A DNA stretch of 17,776 nt from Bacillota bacterium (GTDB taxonomy: Bacteria > Bacillota > Clostridia > Lachnospirales > Lachnospiraceae): assembly GCA_023428655.1 (NCBI GenBank), contig JAEYXC010000075.1, positions 1 to 17,776 on the forward strand. Reading direction: 5' to 3'. The translations under genes and the position numbers were made by a program. Below, one piece after another: positions 1 to 6,004 of this stretch. Numbering within the stretch: position 1 is the stretch's first letter; every line of letters starts with the position of its first letter. The notes beneath the pieces were generated by a model. It did not search any database. It was not told where the DNA came from and saw nothing but the letters and a program-made list of their open reading frames with translations.

Positions 1-339
1 AAAGCTTTCATCCGTCAGAGAGAAGATTAAGTAGGGTTTTAGCCGACCGGTACCACGATATTGATGTAGCATGGAGATCCCGTAAAATATATGTCTCGCA
101 TTCACTGCAATCGTCATGAGAAAAGCACCAAAGGGATCAAAGCCCATAGTAAGTAGAGCCACAGATACAAATTGCATGGATCCGGCATAGACAAAAACGC
201 TGGCAATTATGATCCAAAGAAGGGAAAAACCCTTGCTGTTCATAAGAATACCATATGCAGCTCCCAGGATAAGATAACCGGTCAGTACGGGGATAGTATG
301 TGGAAAAGCAGCCCTTAGGGCTGCAGTTTTATTGTTCAT
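1..339 (-). CDS. azlC: AzlC-family branched-chain amino-acid exporter subunit (partial, N-terminal 113 codons)
   Basis: Read on the minus strand, 113 codons run from ATG (337-339) off the left edge of the window. The protein begins MNNKTAALRAAFPHTIPV, followed by hydrophobic stretches containing GYLILGAAYGILM and FVYAGSMQFV, and later a NARH-IFYGISM segment. These are typical of the AzlC/YgaZ family, the large membrane subunit that works with the small AzlD/YgaH partner to export branched-chain amino acids; azlD usually follows directly and would lie outside the window. The start is supported by an AAAGGAG site 7-8 bases upstream (about 346-353). The gene lies 49 bp downstream of the 134-aa gene and may be cotranscribed with it. 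The family call is from recognisable sequence; substrate specificity is inferred. Confidence 0.8.
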   Translation of the reverse strand, partial: MNNKTAALRAAFPHTIPVLTGYLILGAAYGILMNSKGFSLLWIIIASVFVYAGSMQFVSVALLTMGFDPFGAFLMTIAVNARHIFYGISMLHQYRGTGRLKPYLIFSLTDESF

Positions 340-388
340 AATGATTCTCCTTTGGTATAACAATATCTAGAAAATGCCTGTACATAAA

Positions 389-793
389 TTATTTCTTAGA
401 GTTTCCCGCATAGACCGGAGAAAAGTCCTCGCTGTCGGCACATACAAATCCGGAGAATTTATTTACCATTTGATTAAAATAATCTGTCATGACAGGTAAA
501 TCCTCTTCCGTCATATTAATGGCAAAGATGGTCTGAATCCCACGGTTTTTAACAAAGGCATGATCGGAGGGATCCTTAAAATCAGGATCGATTGCTTCAA
601 AATCCACGGAATTCTGGTTGGATAATACGACTTCAAGTACATTCATCTCCTCCCATAATTCTACGGTCACTCCGGTCTTAGCTGAGAATAGGTCTGCAAT
701 ATCCTTTGCCCGGATCACATTTGGAGTCATATAGAAAAGGTCCATATATTTTTTAGAGGTCATAGTGGGAAAGCCTTTTTTCTTATTTGCCAT
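389..793 (-). CDS. Conserved-looking protein of unknown function, 134 aa
   Basis: A 134-residue soluble, acidic protein with no signal peptide or membrane helix that I can see. The start ATG at 791-793 (MANKKKGFPTM) is chosen because an AAAGGA site precedes it and a good promoter (834-862) lies upstream. The open frame continues 50 codons further up to 943, but that part crosses the promoter and has no ribosome binding site. The protein is compact, with a basic N-terminus, a segment around DLFSAKTGVTVELWEEMN and an acidic middle (DFEAIDPDFKDPSDH). I do not recognise the family and assign no function. It is transcribed away from the kdpD-like gene and reads towards azlC. Confidence 0.75.
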   Translation of the reverse strand: MANKKKGFPTMTSKKYMDLFYMTPNVIRAKDIADLFSAKTGVTVELWEEMNVLEVVLSNQNSVDFEAIDPDFKDPSDHAFVKNRGIQTIFAINMTEEDLPVMTDYFNQMVNKFSGFVCADSEDFSPVYAGNSKK

Positions 794-833
794 AAACAGT
801 ATCCTTTCTTGGTTCGACTGATATATTTGCTTT

Positions 834-862
834 ATTATAATACATTGAAACAGAAATGGCAA
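834..862 (-). promoter_or_regulatory. Sigma-A promoter for the 134-aa gene
   Basis: On the minus strand TTGCCA (857-862) and a perfect TATAAT (834-839) are separated by exactly 17 bases. The start codon at 793 lies about 40 bases downstream of the -10 box, giving a short leader with its own SD. It is divergent from the promoter at 888-916, with 25 bp between the two -35 boxes. Confidence 0.75.
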
Positions 863-887
863 GGCGAGTAACGGTGAGGGAGCTGTG

Positions 888-916
888 TTGACAAGGTATT
901 CTTCAGTAGCTACAAT
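888..916 (+). promoter_or_regulatory. Sigma-A promoter for the kdpDE-like operon
   Basis: A consensus TTGACA (888-893) and TACAAT (911-916) are separated by 17 bases. The kdpD-like start codon at 987 lies 70 bases downstream. No obvious operator repeat overlaps it. Confidence 0.75.
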
Positions 917-986
917 GGAGATAGAATTAACTACTGATTTCAACTTTTAATCGGGTTAAAGGAATAAAGCGAAGGTAGGTGTAAGG

Positions 987-2462
987 ATGAGATTACCGTT
1001 TCCGGATCGTTGGAGTAAACAAGAGAATAAATTTACGAAACATCTTATGTCAGTGTTTTGGCTGACGGTTGTATGCTCCGTGACTACCGGGTTATCCCTC
1101 CTTCTAAACAGTATGGGAATAGGGAAAGAGAATACCTTGATGCTATTTCTGATCGGAGTACTTGCCATCACGGTATTAACCAAGGGCTTCTTCTATGGCT
1201 TCATCGCTTCGATTACCAGCTTATTTCTTTTTAATTATTATTTTACCGAGCCTCTACATACCTTCACAATCACTAATGTCCCGGATTATATACTGATTGC
1301 CTTCTTCCTGTTGGCTTCCCTAATCTGTGGGACCTTATCTTCAAAGTTTCAGTCCCAAACAAAGAAAGCAATGACAAATGAACATACATCAAGGCTCCTA
1401 TATGAGATATCAAAAAGCTTCCTAAACCTTACCGGAGCTTCAACGACAGTGGAGAAGGGAATGTACTATATTCATAAATATACGGGCTATGAATGTAAGG
1501 TTATTCTTGATAAGGAGAAGTTTGGGGGAGTGGGAGCTGGCTTCTATACGAAGGATTATCCGGAAGCCACGGATGAAAAGGATTTATATGTACTTCCGAT
1601 TCATGATCTGTCCAATCAAATGGGAACCATATCCTTAGTAGGAGTGAAGCAGCCTTTATCTTATGAAGAGGACATGCTGATTAAAACGGTGGTACATCAG
1701 ATGGCACTGGTTCTTGATCGGGAGTTTATCTATCATGAGCGAGAGAGAATAAAGCTGGCAATGGAAAGCGAGCACCTTAAAAGTACGCTGCTTCGCAGTA
1801 TTTCCCATGACATAAGAACTCCCCTCACCGGAATTATGGGTGCCAGCAGCCTAATCCTGGATAGCTATGATAATTTGGATGAGGCTAGTGTGAAGCGACT
1901 GGTTTCGGATATTAATGAGGAGTCGGCGAGACTCATTACCTCGGTACAAAATATACTTGATATGACTCGAATTAGTGAGGGCCATCTGGTGGTCAAAAAG
2001 GAATACGAAGCGGTGGAGGATCTTATCAATCAAGCAGTAGCCCATGTGGCACGCTTTGCAGCACAGGAACGACTTAAAATCGATATTCCGGAGGATATCC
2101 TGCTGGTTGAGACGGACGGCAGACTTATGGTCCAGGTACTCGTTAATCTTCTGGATAATGCATATAAGCATTCCGGCAATGATACTGAGATCGTACTTCG
2201 GGTGTTTCGTAGGGAACAATCCGTTGTGTTTGAAGTGGAGGATAATGGTCCGGGAGTGGATGAAGGGATAAAGAATACCTTGTTTGATGGCTTTGTCACC
2301 ATGCCTCGCAACATATCGGATAGCAGCAGAGGGGTTGGCTTAGGGTTGACAATCTGTAAGGCGATTGTAGATGCGCATGAGGGTAAGATTTTGGCACTTA
2401 ATAAGGCTGAGGGAGGGGCAATCTTTCGTGTGGAATTGCCCTGTGAGGAGGAAAGAGGATGA
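987..2462 (+). CDS. KdpD-like sensor histidine kinase, short form (DUF4118 membrane domain, no KdpD/Usp N-terminus)
   Basis: A 491-aa membrane histidine kinase resembling the C-terminal half of KdpD, the sensor that with KdpE controls potassium transport genes. Four hydrophobic segments (about residues 22-41, 50-66, 67-85 and 100-118) match the DUF4118 membrane domain. A GAF-like region follows (about 135-245). The dimerisation box SISHDIRTPL carries the phospho-acceptor H274, and the ATPase domain shows the N box (NLLDNAYKHS, N391), DNGPG (419-423) and GVGLGLTIC (449-457). Canonical KdpD is nearly twice as long; here the cytoplasmic KdpD signature and universal-stress-like domains are absent, and the frame starts straight before the membrane domain. 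Start support is a GAAGGTAGGT stretch upstream. The stop overlaps the start of the next gene by 4 bp (ATGA), so the two are translationally coupled. The input signal is not readable from sequence. Confidence 0.85.
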   Translation: MRLPFPDRWSKQENKFTKHLMSVFWLTVVCSVTTGLSLLLNSMGIGKENTLMLFLIGVLAITVLTKGFFYGFIASITSLFLFNYYFTEPLHTFTITNVPDYILIAFFLLASLICGTLSSKFQSQTKKAMTNEHTSRLLYEISKSFLNLTGASTTVEKGMYYIHKYTGYECKVILDKEKFGGVGAGFYTKDYPEATDEKDLYVLPIHDLSNQMGTISLVGVKQPLSYEEDMLIKTVVHQMALVLDREFIYHERERIKLAMESEHLKSTLLRSISHDIRTPLTGIMGASSLILDSYDNLDEASVKRLVSDINEESARLITSVQNILDMTRISEGHLVVKKEYEAVEDLINQAVAHVARFAAQERLKIDIPEDILLVETDGRLMVQVLVNLLDNAYKHSGNDTEIVLRVFRREQSVVFEVEDNGPGVDEGIKNTLFDGFVTMPRNISDSSRGVGLGLTICKAIVDAHEGKILALNKAEGGAIFRVELPCEEERG

Positions 2463-3151
2463 ATCAACAGATCCATATTCTTTTTATTGAAGACGATCGG
2501 AAAATAGTGAATTTTATGTCCATGGCTCTAAAGGCCAAGGGTTATAAATTGACGGTGGCCAATACCGGAAACAGCGGGATACTTTGCTTTTGCACCGAGA
2601 ATCCGGATATTGTATTACTTGATCTTGGTCTGCCGGACAAGGACGGGATTGAGATTATCAAAGAGATTCGTGAGGTATCACAGATACCTATTCTGGTTGT
2701 ATCCGCACGAGAGCAGGAAAGGGATAAGATTACTGCCTTAGATGCAGGAGCAAATGATTATGTTACGAAGCCTTTTGCAATGGGCGAGCTACTAGCACGA
2801 ATCAGGGTAATGGAACGTTTTATCGAACGTGAGAGTTTTACCACACCGATGAATGTCTATCATTTTGATTATCTTACCGTGGACTGTGAACGACGCAGAA
2901 TATTTATTGATGAGACTGAGATTCATCTTACACCAATCGAATATAAGCTATTAATGCTTCTGATTGCGAATCGGGGTAAGGTTGTTACCCATAGCCAAAT
3001 CTCTAAGGAGGTATGGGGCTATGGAGAGACCGGAGATTCGAAGAGCATTCGCGTGTTTATGGCCGGTTTAAGGAGGAAGATCGAAAAGGATACCTCCCAT
3101 CCCCAATTTATTATGACTGAAATCGGTGTAGGATATCGCTTTACGGAATAG
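2459..3151 (+). CDS. kdpE: KdpE-like OmpR-family response regulator
   Basis: A 230-aa two-component regulator. The receiver domain (1-120) shows the acidic pair E11/D12, phospho-acceptor D55 in VLLDLGLPD, S82 and the conserved K104 in VTKPF. The C-terminal winged helix (about 130-229) has the OmpR-type LTPIEYKLLMLL and the wing GVGYRF. The family binds DNA as a dimer once phosphorylated by its partner, here presumably the overlapping kinase gene. In typical KdpE systems the targets are kdpFABC, but no kdp transporter is in the window. The start is fixed by the ATGA overlap and by GAGGAAAGAGG just upstream, inside the kinase gene. Confidence 0.88.
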   Translation: MNQQIHILFIEDDRKIVNFMSMALKAKGYKLTVANTGNSGILCFCTENPDIVLLDLGLPDKDGIEIIKEIREVSQIPILVVSAREQERDKITALDAGANDYVTKPFAMGELLARIRVMERFIERESFTTPMNVYHFDYLTVDCERRRIFIDETEIHLTPIEYKLLMLLIANRGKVVTHSQISKEVWGYGETGDSKSIRVFMAGLRRKIEKDTSHPQFIMTEIGVGYRFTE

Positions 3152-3154
3152 AAC

Positions 3155-3601
3155 TTATGAGGGAGCTGTTCCTCTAATTAGAGCATCAGCAGTGGTATCA
3201 AAGGCCATCCGATAGGGAATATGATTTTGTTCAAAAAGCATTCTGTTTTGAAGAAGGTTACAGACTGCTATTATCCTGCAATGCTTCATTTTTTGGCTTA
3301 CGATAATGCAGGTCAGCAAATTGCTAAGATCATCATTGCTTACTGCAAAAAGTATCTGATAATGCTTCGAACAATCTAAATTGTTCTCATCCTTAATCTG
3401 AAGATACTCAATGTCTTGACTTTCTAATAACCGCATCAAGGAAGCAGCGAGAGGCGTCTCCCCCAAAATCAAGACGTAGGGATTGGCGGAAGGATAAAGC
3501 TCCGCTTTCCCTTTATGCGGTTCTAACATTTGATCCAGTTTTCTCATAAATAAGTAGATAATGCCGGATATGACAAGTAAGCTTACAATTAACCACTCCA
3601 T
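3155..3601 (-). CDS. Small membrane-anchored TrkA-N-like (NAD-binding fold) protein
   Basis: A 148-aa protein with one N-terminal membrane helix (about residues 3-19), a short linker, and a Rossmann-like beta-alpha-beta domain starting at YVLILGETPLAASLMRLLE (about 42-60). The usual glycine-rich loop is degenerate, with only G47 clear. The later pattern of strands (ILFAVSNDD, RIIAVCN) resembles TrkA/RCK-N domains that gate potassium channels and Trk/Ktr transporters, but it lacks a TrkA-C domain and a channel. The start is supported by AAAGGGG upstream (about 3608-3615). It converges on the kdpE-like gene with only 3 bp between stop codons. A role in potassium sensing is inferred from fold resemblance and neighbourhood. 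Confidence 0.6.
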   Translation of the reverse strand: MEWLIVSLLVISGIIYLFMRKLDQMLEPHKGKAELYPSANPYVLILGETPLAASLMRLLESQDIEYLQIKDENNLDCSKHYQILFAVSNDDLSNLLTCIIVSQKMKHCRIIAVCNLLQNRMLFEQNHIPYRMAFDTTADALIRGTAPS

Positions 3602-3717
3602 ACAACCACCCCTTTTATATAGAATACTCTACAGGAAACGATATAAAAGTGATGCAAAAATTACGTGATTGTTGCTAATATTGTATAAGTGGGGAGTAGG
3701 AATTTCTTAATATCTTC

Positions 3718-4590
3718 TTAATGTAGCTCGGACTTCCTCATGGCTTCCAAATACTGCTTTGGTGTCATGCCGTATTCATTCTTAAAGGCTCGGAAGAAGT
3801 TCGAATAATCTCCAAAGCCGCATTGCTCATAGACATGTGTGATTGGAATGTCCTTTAGGATAAGCTCCTTTGCGGCTATCAGCTTCTTTTGCAGGATATA
3901 CCGATGAAGTGTGGTTCCAGTATTTTTCTTAAACTCCCGTGATAGATGAAATTTGCTTAGATAGGTATGCTCAGAGAGGTCGTCAATCGTAATATCCTCA
4001 TCGATATGTGCATTGATATACTCCAGTATTTGTTCGATTAGATTACTCTTCTTAGCTTCCACATCTAGTCTGACATTTCCATGAAAAATCTGGTTATTAA
4101 TATAGATCATCAGCTCCGTGATGTATGCTTTATATAGAAGCTCCCGCCCGATTCCCTGGTAGCGCTCCAGCATAATCAGCTTGTTCATTAAAATTCTTAT
4201 ATTCTGCTGCCATTCATAATCCAATCGAAGCACATTTTTTCGGTTTGGACTCTCAAAGCAATGGGTAAGATCCGTCTCCTCGGTTGATAGCTCACGTAGA
4301 AAGGAGGGATTTATCCACAAAACAATACGTTCATAGGCAGAATTCTTCGAATTGATATAGGCTTGATGCAATTCTTTGGAGTTAACTAAGACGATATCTC
4401 CGGGGGTCAGCGGATAGGACTTACCTTCAATCAGGTAGGTGACATCTCCGGCCAAAAAGAGGTAGCATTCGTAGAAATCATGATGATGAAGACTTACTCC
4501 CGAGAGATCAGTGTTCGAATAATGAAATACCTCATAATCGCTGGAAAGCATATGCTGCCTGGTTAGGTAGGCATGGGTTTTCGGCTTCAT
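3718..4590 (-). CDS. AraC-family transcriptional regulator with N-terminal cupin domain
   Basis: A 290-aa regulator. Residues about 30-95 form a cupin-type sensing domain (HHHDFYECYLFLAGDV, then PLTPGDIVLVNSKELHQAYI), the arrangement that binds sugars or related ligands in AraC relatives. The C-terminal 100 residues carry the double helix-turn-helix: ITIDDLSEHTYLSKFHLSREFK (about 200-221) and ITHVYEQCGFGDYSNFFRAFK (about 250-270), ending in the family-typical YGMTPKQYL. The start has an AAGGGAG site and a promoter at 4638-4666. No sugar-uptake genes adjoin it, so its target is unknown; it could act at a distance or on itself. Confidence 0.88.
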   Translation of the reverse strand: MKPKTHAYLTRQHMLSSDYEVFHYSNTDLSGVSLHHHDFYECYLFLAGDVTYLIEGKSYPLTPGDIVLVNSKELHQAYINSKNSAYERIVLWINPSFLRELSTEETDLTHCFESPNRKNVLRLDYEWQQNIRILMNKLIMLERYQGIGRELLYKAYITELMIYINNQIFHGNVRLDVEAKKSNLIEQILEYINAHIDEDITIDDLSEHTYLSKFHLSREFKKNTGTTLHRYILQKKLIAAKELILKDIPITHVYEQCGFGDYSNFFRAFKNEYGMTPKQYLEAMRKSELH

Positions 4591-4637
4591 AGTGGCTCCC
4601 TTCTTAGGTAGTCATGATAAGATTACATTACCATAAT

Positions 4638-4666
4638 ATCATATTAGATAGGAGCAATTTTTGCAA
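4638..4666 (-). promoter_or_regulatory. Sigma-A promoter for the AraC-type gene at 3718-4590
   Basis: On the minus strand TTGCAA (4661-4666) and TATGAT (4638-4643) are 17 bases apart, about 47 bases upstream of the start codon. Confidence 0.6.
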
Positions 4667-4732
4667 GTCCATTTGCCATCCAAACTGAGTCTTAAGACCG
4701 CATTATCGATATATGAAAACGGATCAAATTGT

Positions 4733-4771
4733 AAAAAAAGGCTCCATAGAGTCAGAAGAGCTTGTAGAACC
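4733..4771 (-). terminator. Probable intrinsic terminator of the gene at 4797-5601
   Basis: On the minus strand an arm at 4765-4771 pairs with 4740-4746 (GGTTCTA with TGGAGCC; 7 pairs, two of them G-U) around an 18-nt loop, followed at once by seven T (4733-4739). It lies 26 bp past the stop of the shifted tail frame at 4797, which fits that frame being the true gene end. Only moderately stable. Confidence 0.5.
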
Positions 4772-4796
4772 TTGTTCAGATCGCGTTAGATATATT

Positions 4797-4982
4797 CTAA
4801 GGGTTTGAGCGAGGGGGTCGGATATTCATCAGGTGGTCCGGGACATCTTGTAGTAGGTCCTTGTACTTAATAAAGGATCGGTACATCATTATACCGGATT
4901 TGTTCCCTGCTTTACGAATATACCTTTGAAGTAATTCTGGAACAAGTGATTTGCAGTATAAAACATCTACATCCAAGTAATA
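4797..4982 (-). pseudogene. Shifted-frame tail of the gene at 4912-5601
   Basis: Immediately after an in-frame TAA (4983-4985), the frame one base ahead of the upstream gene stays open for 61 codons to TAG at 4797. It reads YYLDVDVLYCKSLVPELLQR and then a basic stretch with KAGNKSGIMMYRS, which looks like ordinary protein. The upstream gene's own last ~30 residues (Cys/Leu/Ile-rich) do not. Skipping one base near 4983 in TTATTAATATTAC joins the two frames smoothly. The terminator at 4733-4771 lies just downstream. I read this as the true C-terminus, lost to a one-base insertion or a sequencing error. Confidence 0.45.
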
Positions 4983-5601
4983 TTAATAAACAAAAACACA
5001 TTTGGTTCTCTGTTGTCTCCATAAGATGCCATGCATATACTCTGTTTACTTCTTGCATTTCCACACTCAGGTCACCCTTCATTTCGACCTTTTGTGTATT
5101 ATGGAAGGTTAAAATAAGTGAACCACTATCTACGGGAATATGTTTGTTTTTTCTCCTTTCACTATAAAGAAGTACATTCTCAAACTTAATCATACAGAAG
5201 TGATTCTTTCCATTAACTTGTAGGTCTACCAATCTCGAATCCTCGAGTTGGTAGTTAGCCAGTGCGGGGTAATCCATAAAAGCTTCTTTAAGAAATGCTT
5301 TATGCTTAACCTCTAAGTGATTAATCTGATGCATATATCGTATTAAGTCGGATCGTCTATCATATTCTAACACCATGTCATCCATGGCTTTCGCGGTTTC
5401 TATATTACTCCAGTATTCAGCAGTATCAATTAAATGAATTAAAAAGTTATTTAACTCATCGTCATTATTAACAGAATTTAATACATATTCCTTTTCCTTT
5501 GCATCAAAGGAATATTGATGATAAAGATTTGCCAGATAGCCATTTACGGTTAGGGCATACTGGCATAGATATGATAAATACGTAAGGTTTAAAGTACACA
5601 T
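4912..5601 (-). CDS. Unrecognised cytoplasmic protein, 229 aa, probably frameshifted near its C-terminus
   Basis: A 229-residue frame with a good AGAGAGGA site 7-8 bases before the ATG at 5599-5601. The N-terminal 110 residues look helical and are rich in charged residues (SFDAKEKEYVLNSVNNDD, LIRYMHQINHLEVKHKAF). The part from about 120 alternates short strands (RLVDLQVNGKNHFCMIKFENVLL, SGSLILTFHNTQKVEMKG). This resembles, at low confidence, uncharacterised Firmicute proteins of the DUF4085 type, but I cannot confirm it. From about residue 200 the frame becomes an unlikely Cys/Leu/Ile-rich tail, and a better coding frame starts one base ahead (4797-4982), so the intact protein was probably about 265 aa. 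No membrane segment or signal peptide is seen in the reliable part. Function unknown. Confidence 0.6.
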   Translation of the reverse strand: MCTLNLTYLSYLCQYALTVNGYLANLYHQYSFDAKEKEYVLNSVNNDDELNNFLIHLIDTAEYWSNIETAKAMDDMVLEYDRRSDLIRYMHQINHLEVKHKAFLKEAFMDYPALANYQLEDSRLVDLQVNGKNHFCMIKFENVLLYSERRKNKHIPVDSGSLILTFHNTQKVEMKGDLSVEMQEVNRVYAWHLMETTENQMCFCLLILLGCRCFILQITCSRITSKVYS

Positions 5602-5858
5602 AATAATCCTCTCTGATATATTTATGCTATATTAGCAGATATTCGCTTAGCACGGTATCCGTTTGTTATATAAGCAATCATACATCCAGGTCCTTCGGTA
5701 TTATTTACCTATATAGGAATGAGAAAGCTTTAAATGATCTTCGGTATCAATAGAAATATAACACATTTTACCGGAATGTAATAGGTATCATCCGAGGTTT
5801 TTAGTGGGATGCTGACGGATGCTAATTAAATTTGTTATGCAGATGCTAAAAATCCCTC
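5602..5858. other. Intergenic region upstream of clpB, no gene seen
   Basis: No convincing frame on either strand. It contains a 10-bp palindrome CCTATATAGG (about 5708-5717), two copies of CTTCGGTAT (5693-5701 and 5739-5747) and short GATGCT repeats near 5812-5847. I searched by eye for CIRCE (TTAGCACTC with its inverted copy) and for CtsR direct heptads (GGTCAAA type) here and in the clpB leader and found neither. Confidence 0.5.
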
Positions 5859-5886
5859 TTGACATTTGTGATCCATGTGTTATAGT
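5859..5886 (+). promoter_or_regulatory. Sigma-A promoter of clpB
   Basis: Consensus TTGACA (5859-5864) and TATAGT (5881-5886) with a 16-base spacer. Transcription would start near 5893, giving a leader of roughly 100 nt that contains the strong SD, the leader ORF and the hairpin. Confidence 0.7.
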
Positions 5887-5933
5887 TGATATAGAACAAA
5901 CAAAGAACACACAATAGATTTATGAACTCAGGG

Positions 5934-5990
5934 AAAGGAGGAATATGAATTGTGCACGAAGCAGTAGCTGCATAATTCATAGACAACAAG
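5934..5990 (+). promoter_or_regulatory. Displaced Shine-Dalgarno plus hairpin in the clpB leader
   Basis: AAAGGAGG sits at 5934-5941, 49 bases before the clpB ATG, while the bases directly before that ATG (AGACAACAAG) contain no SD. Between them lies an inverted repeat: 5945-5956 pairs with 5969-5980 (12 pairs including one G-U) around a 12-nt loop. Folding this stem leaves the SD about 13 bases from the clpB start, so the hairpin may present the SD to the start codon. Melting it would instead expose the leader start, which makes a temperature-responsive switch conceivable for this chaperone gene. The structure is seen; the function is inferred. Confidence 0.55.
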
Positions 5991-6004
5991 ATGAATATAA
6001 GTAA
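5945..6004 (+). CDS. Possible 19-aa leader peptide overlapping the clpB start
   Basis: ATG at 5945 opens a 19-codon frame (MNCARSSSCIIHRQQDEYK) ending at TAA 6002-6004. It overlaps the first codons of clpB (ATG 5991) in a different frame. AAAGGAGG ends only 3 bases before this ATG, shorter than the usual spacing, so initiation here may be weak. If translated, ribosomes would unwind the hairpin and could reinitiate at clpB. It may equally be an accident of the hairpin sequence, because its first four codons are one arm of the stem. Confidence 0.3.
   Translation: MNCARSSSCIIHRQQDEYK

Noticed and set aside
794..943. N-terminal 50-codon extension of the 134-aa gene
   Set aside because: It crosses a TATAAT/TTGCCA promoter and has no ribosome binding site, whereas ATG 793 has both upstream.
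3172..3183. Perfect palindrome CTCTAATTAGAG near the kdpE/TrkA-N-like convergence
   Set aside because: It lies inside coding sequence, has no T run and is too short to call as a terminator or operator.
5602..5990. CIRCE or CtsR operator upstream of clpB
   Set aside because: Neither the TTAGCACTC inverted pair nor tandem GGTCAAA-like heptads was found by eye.
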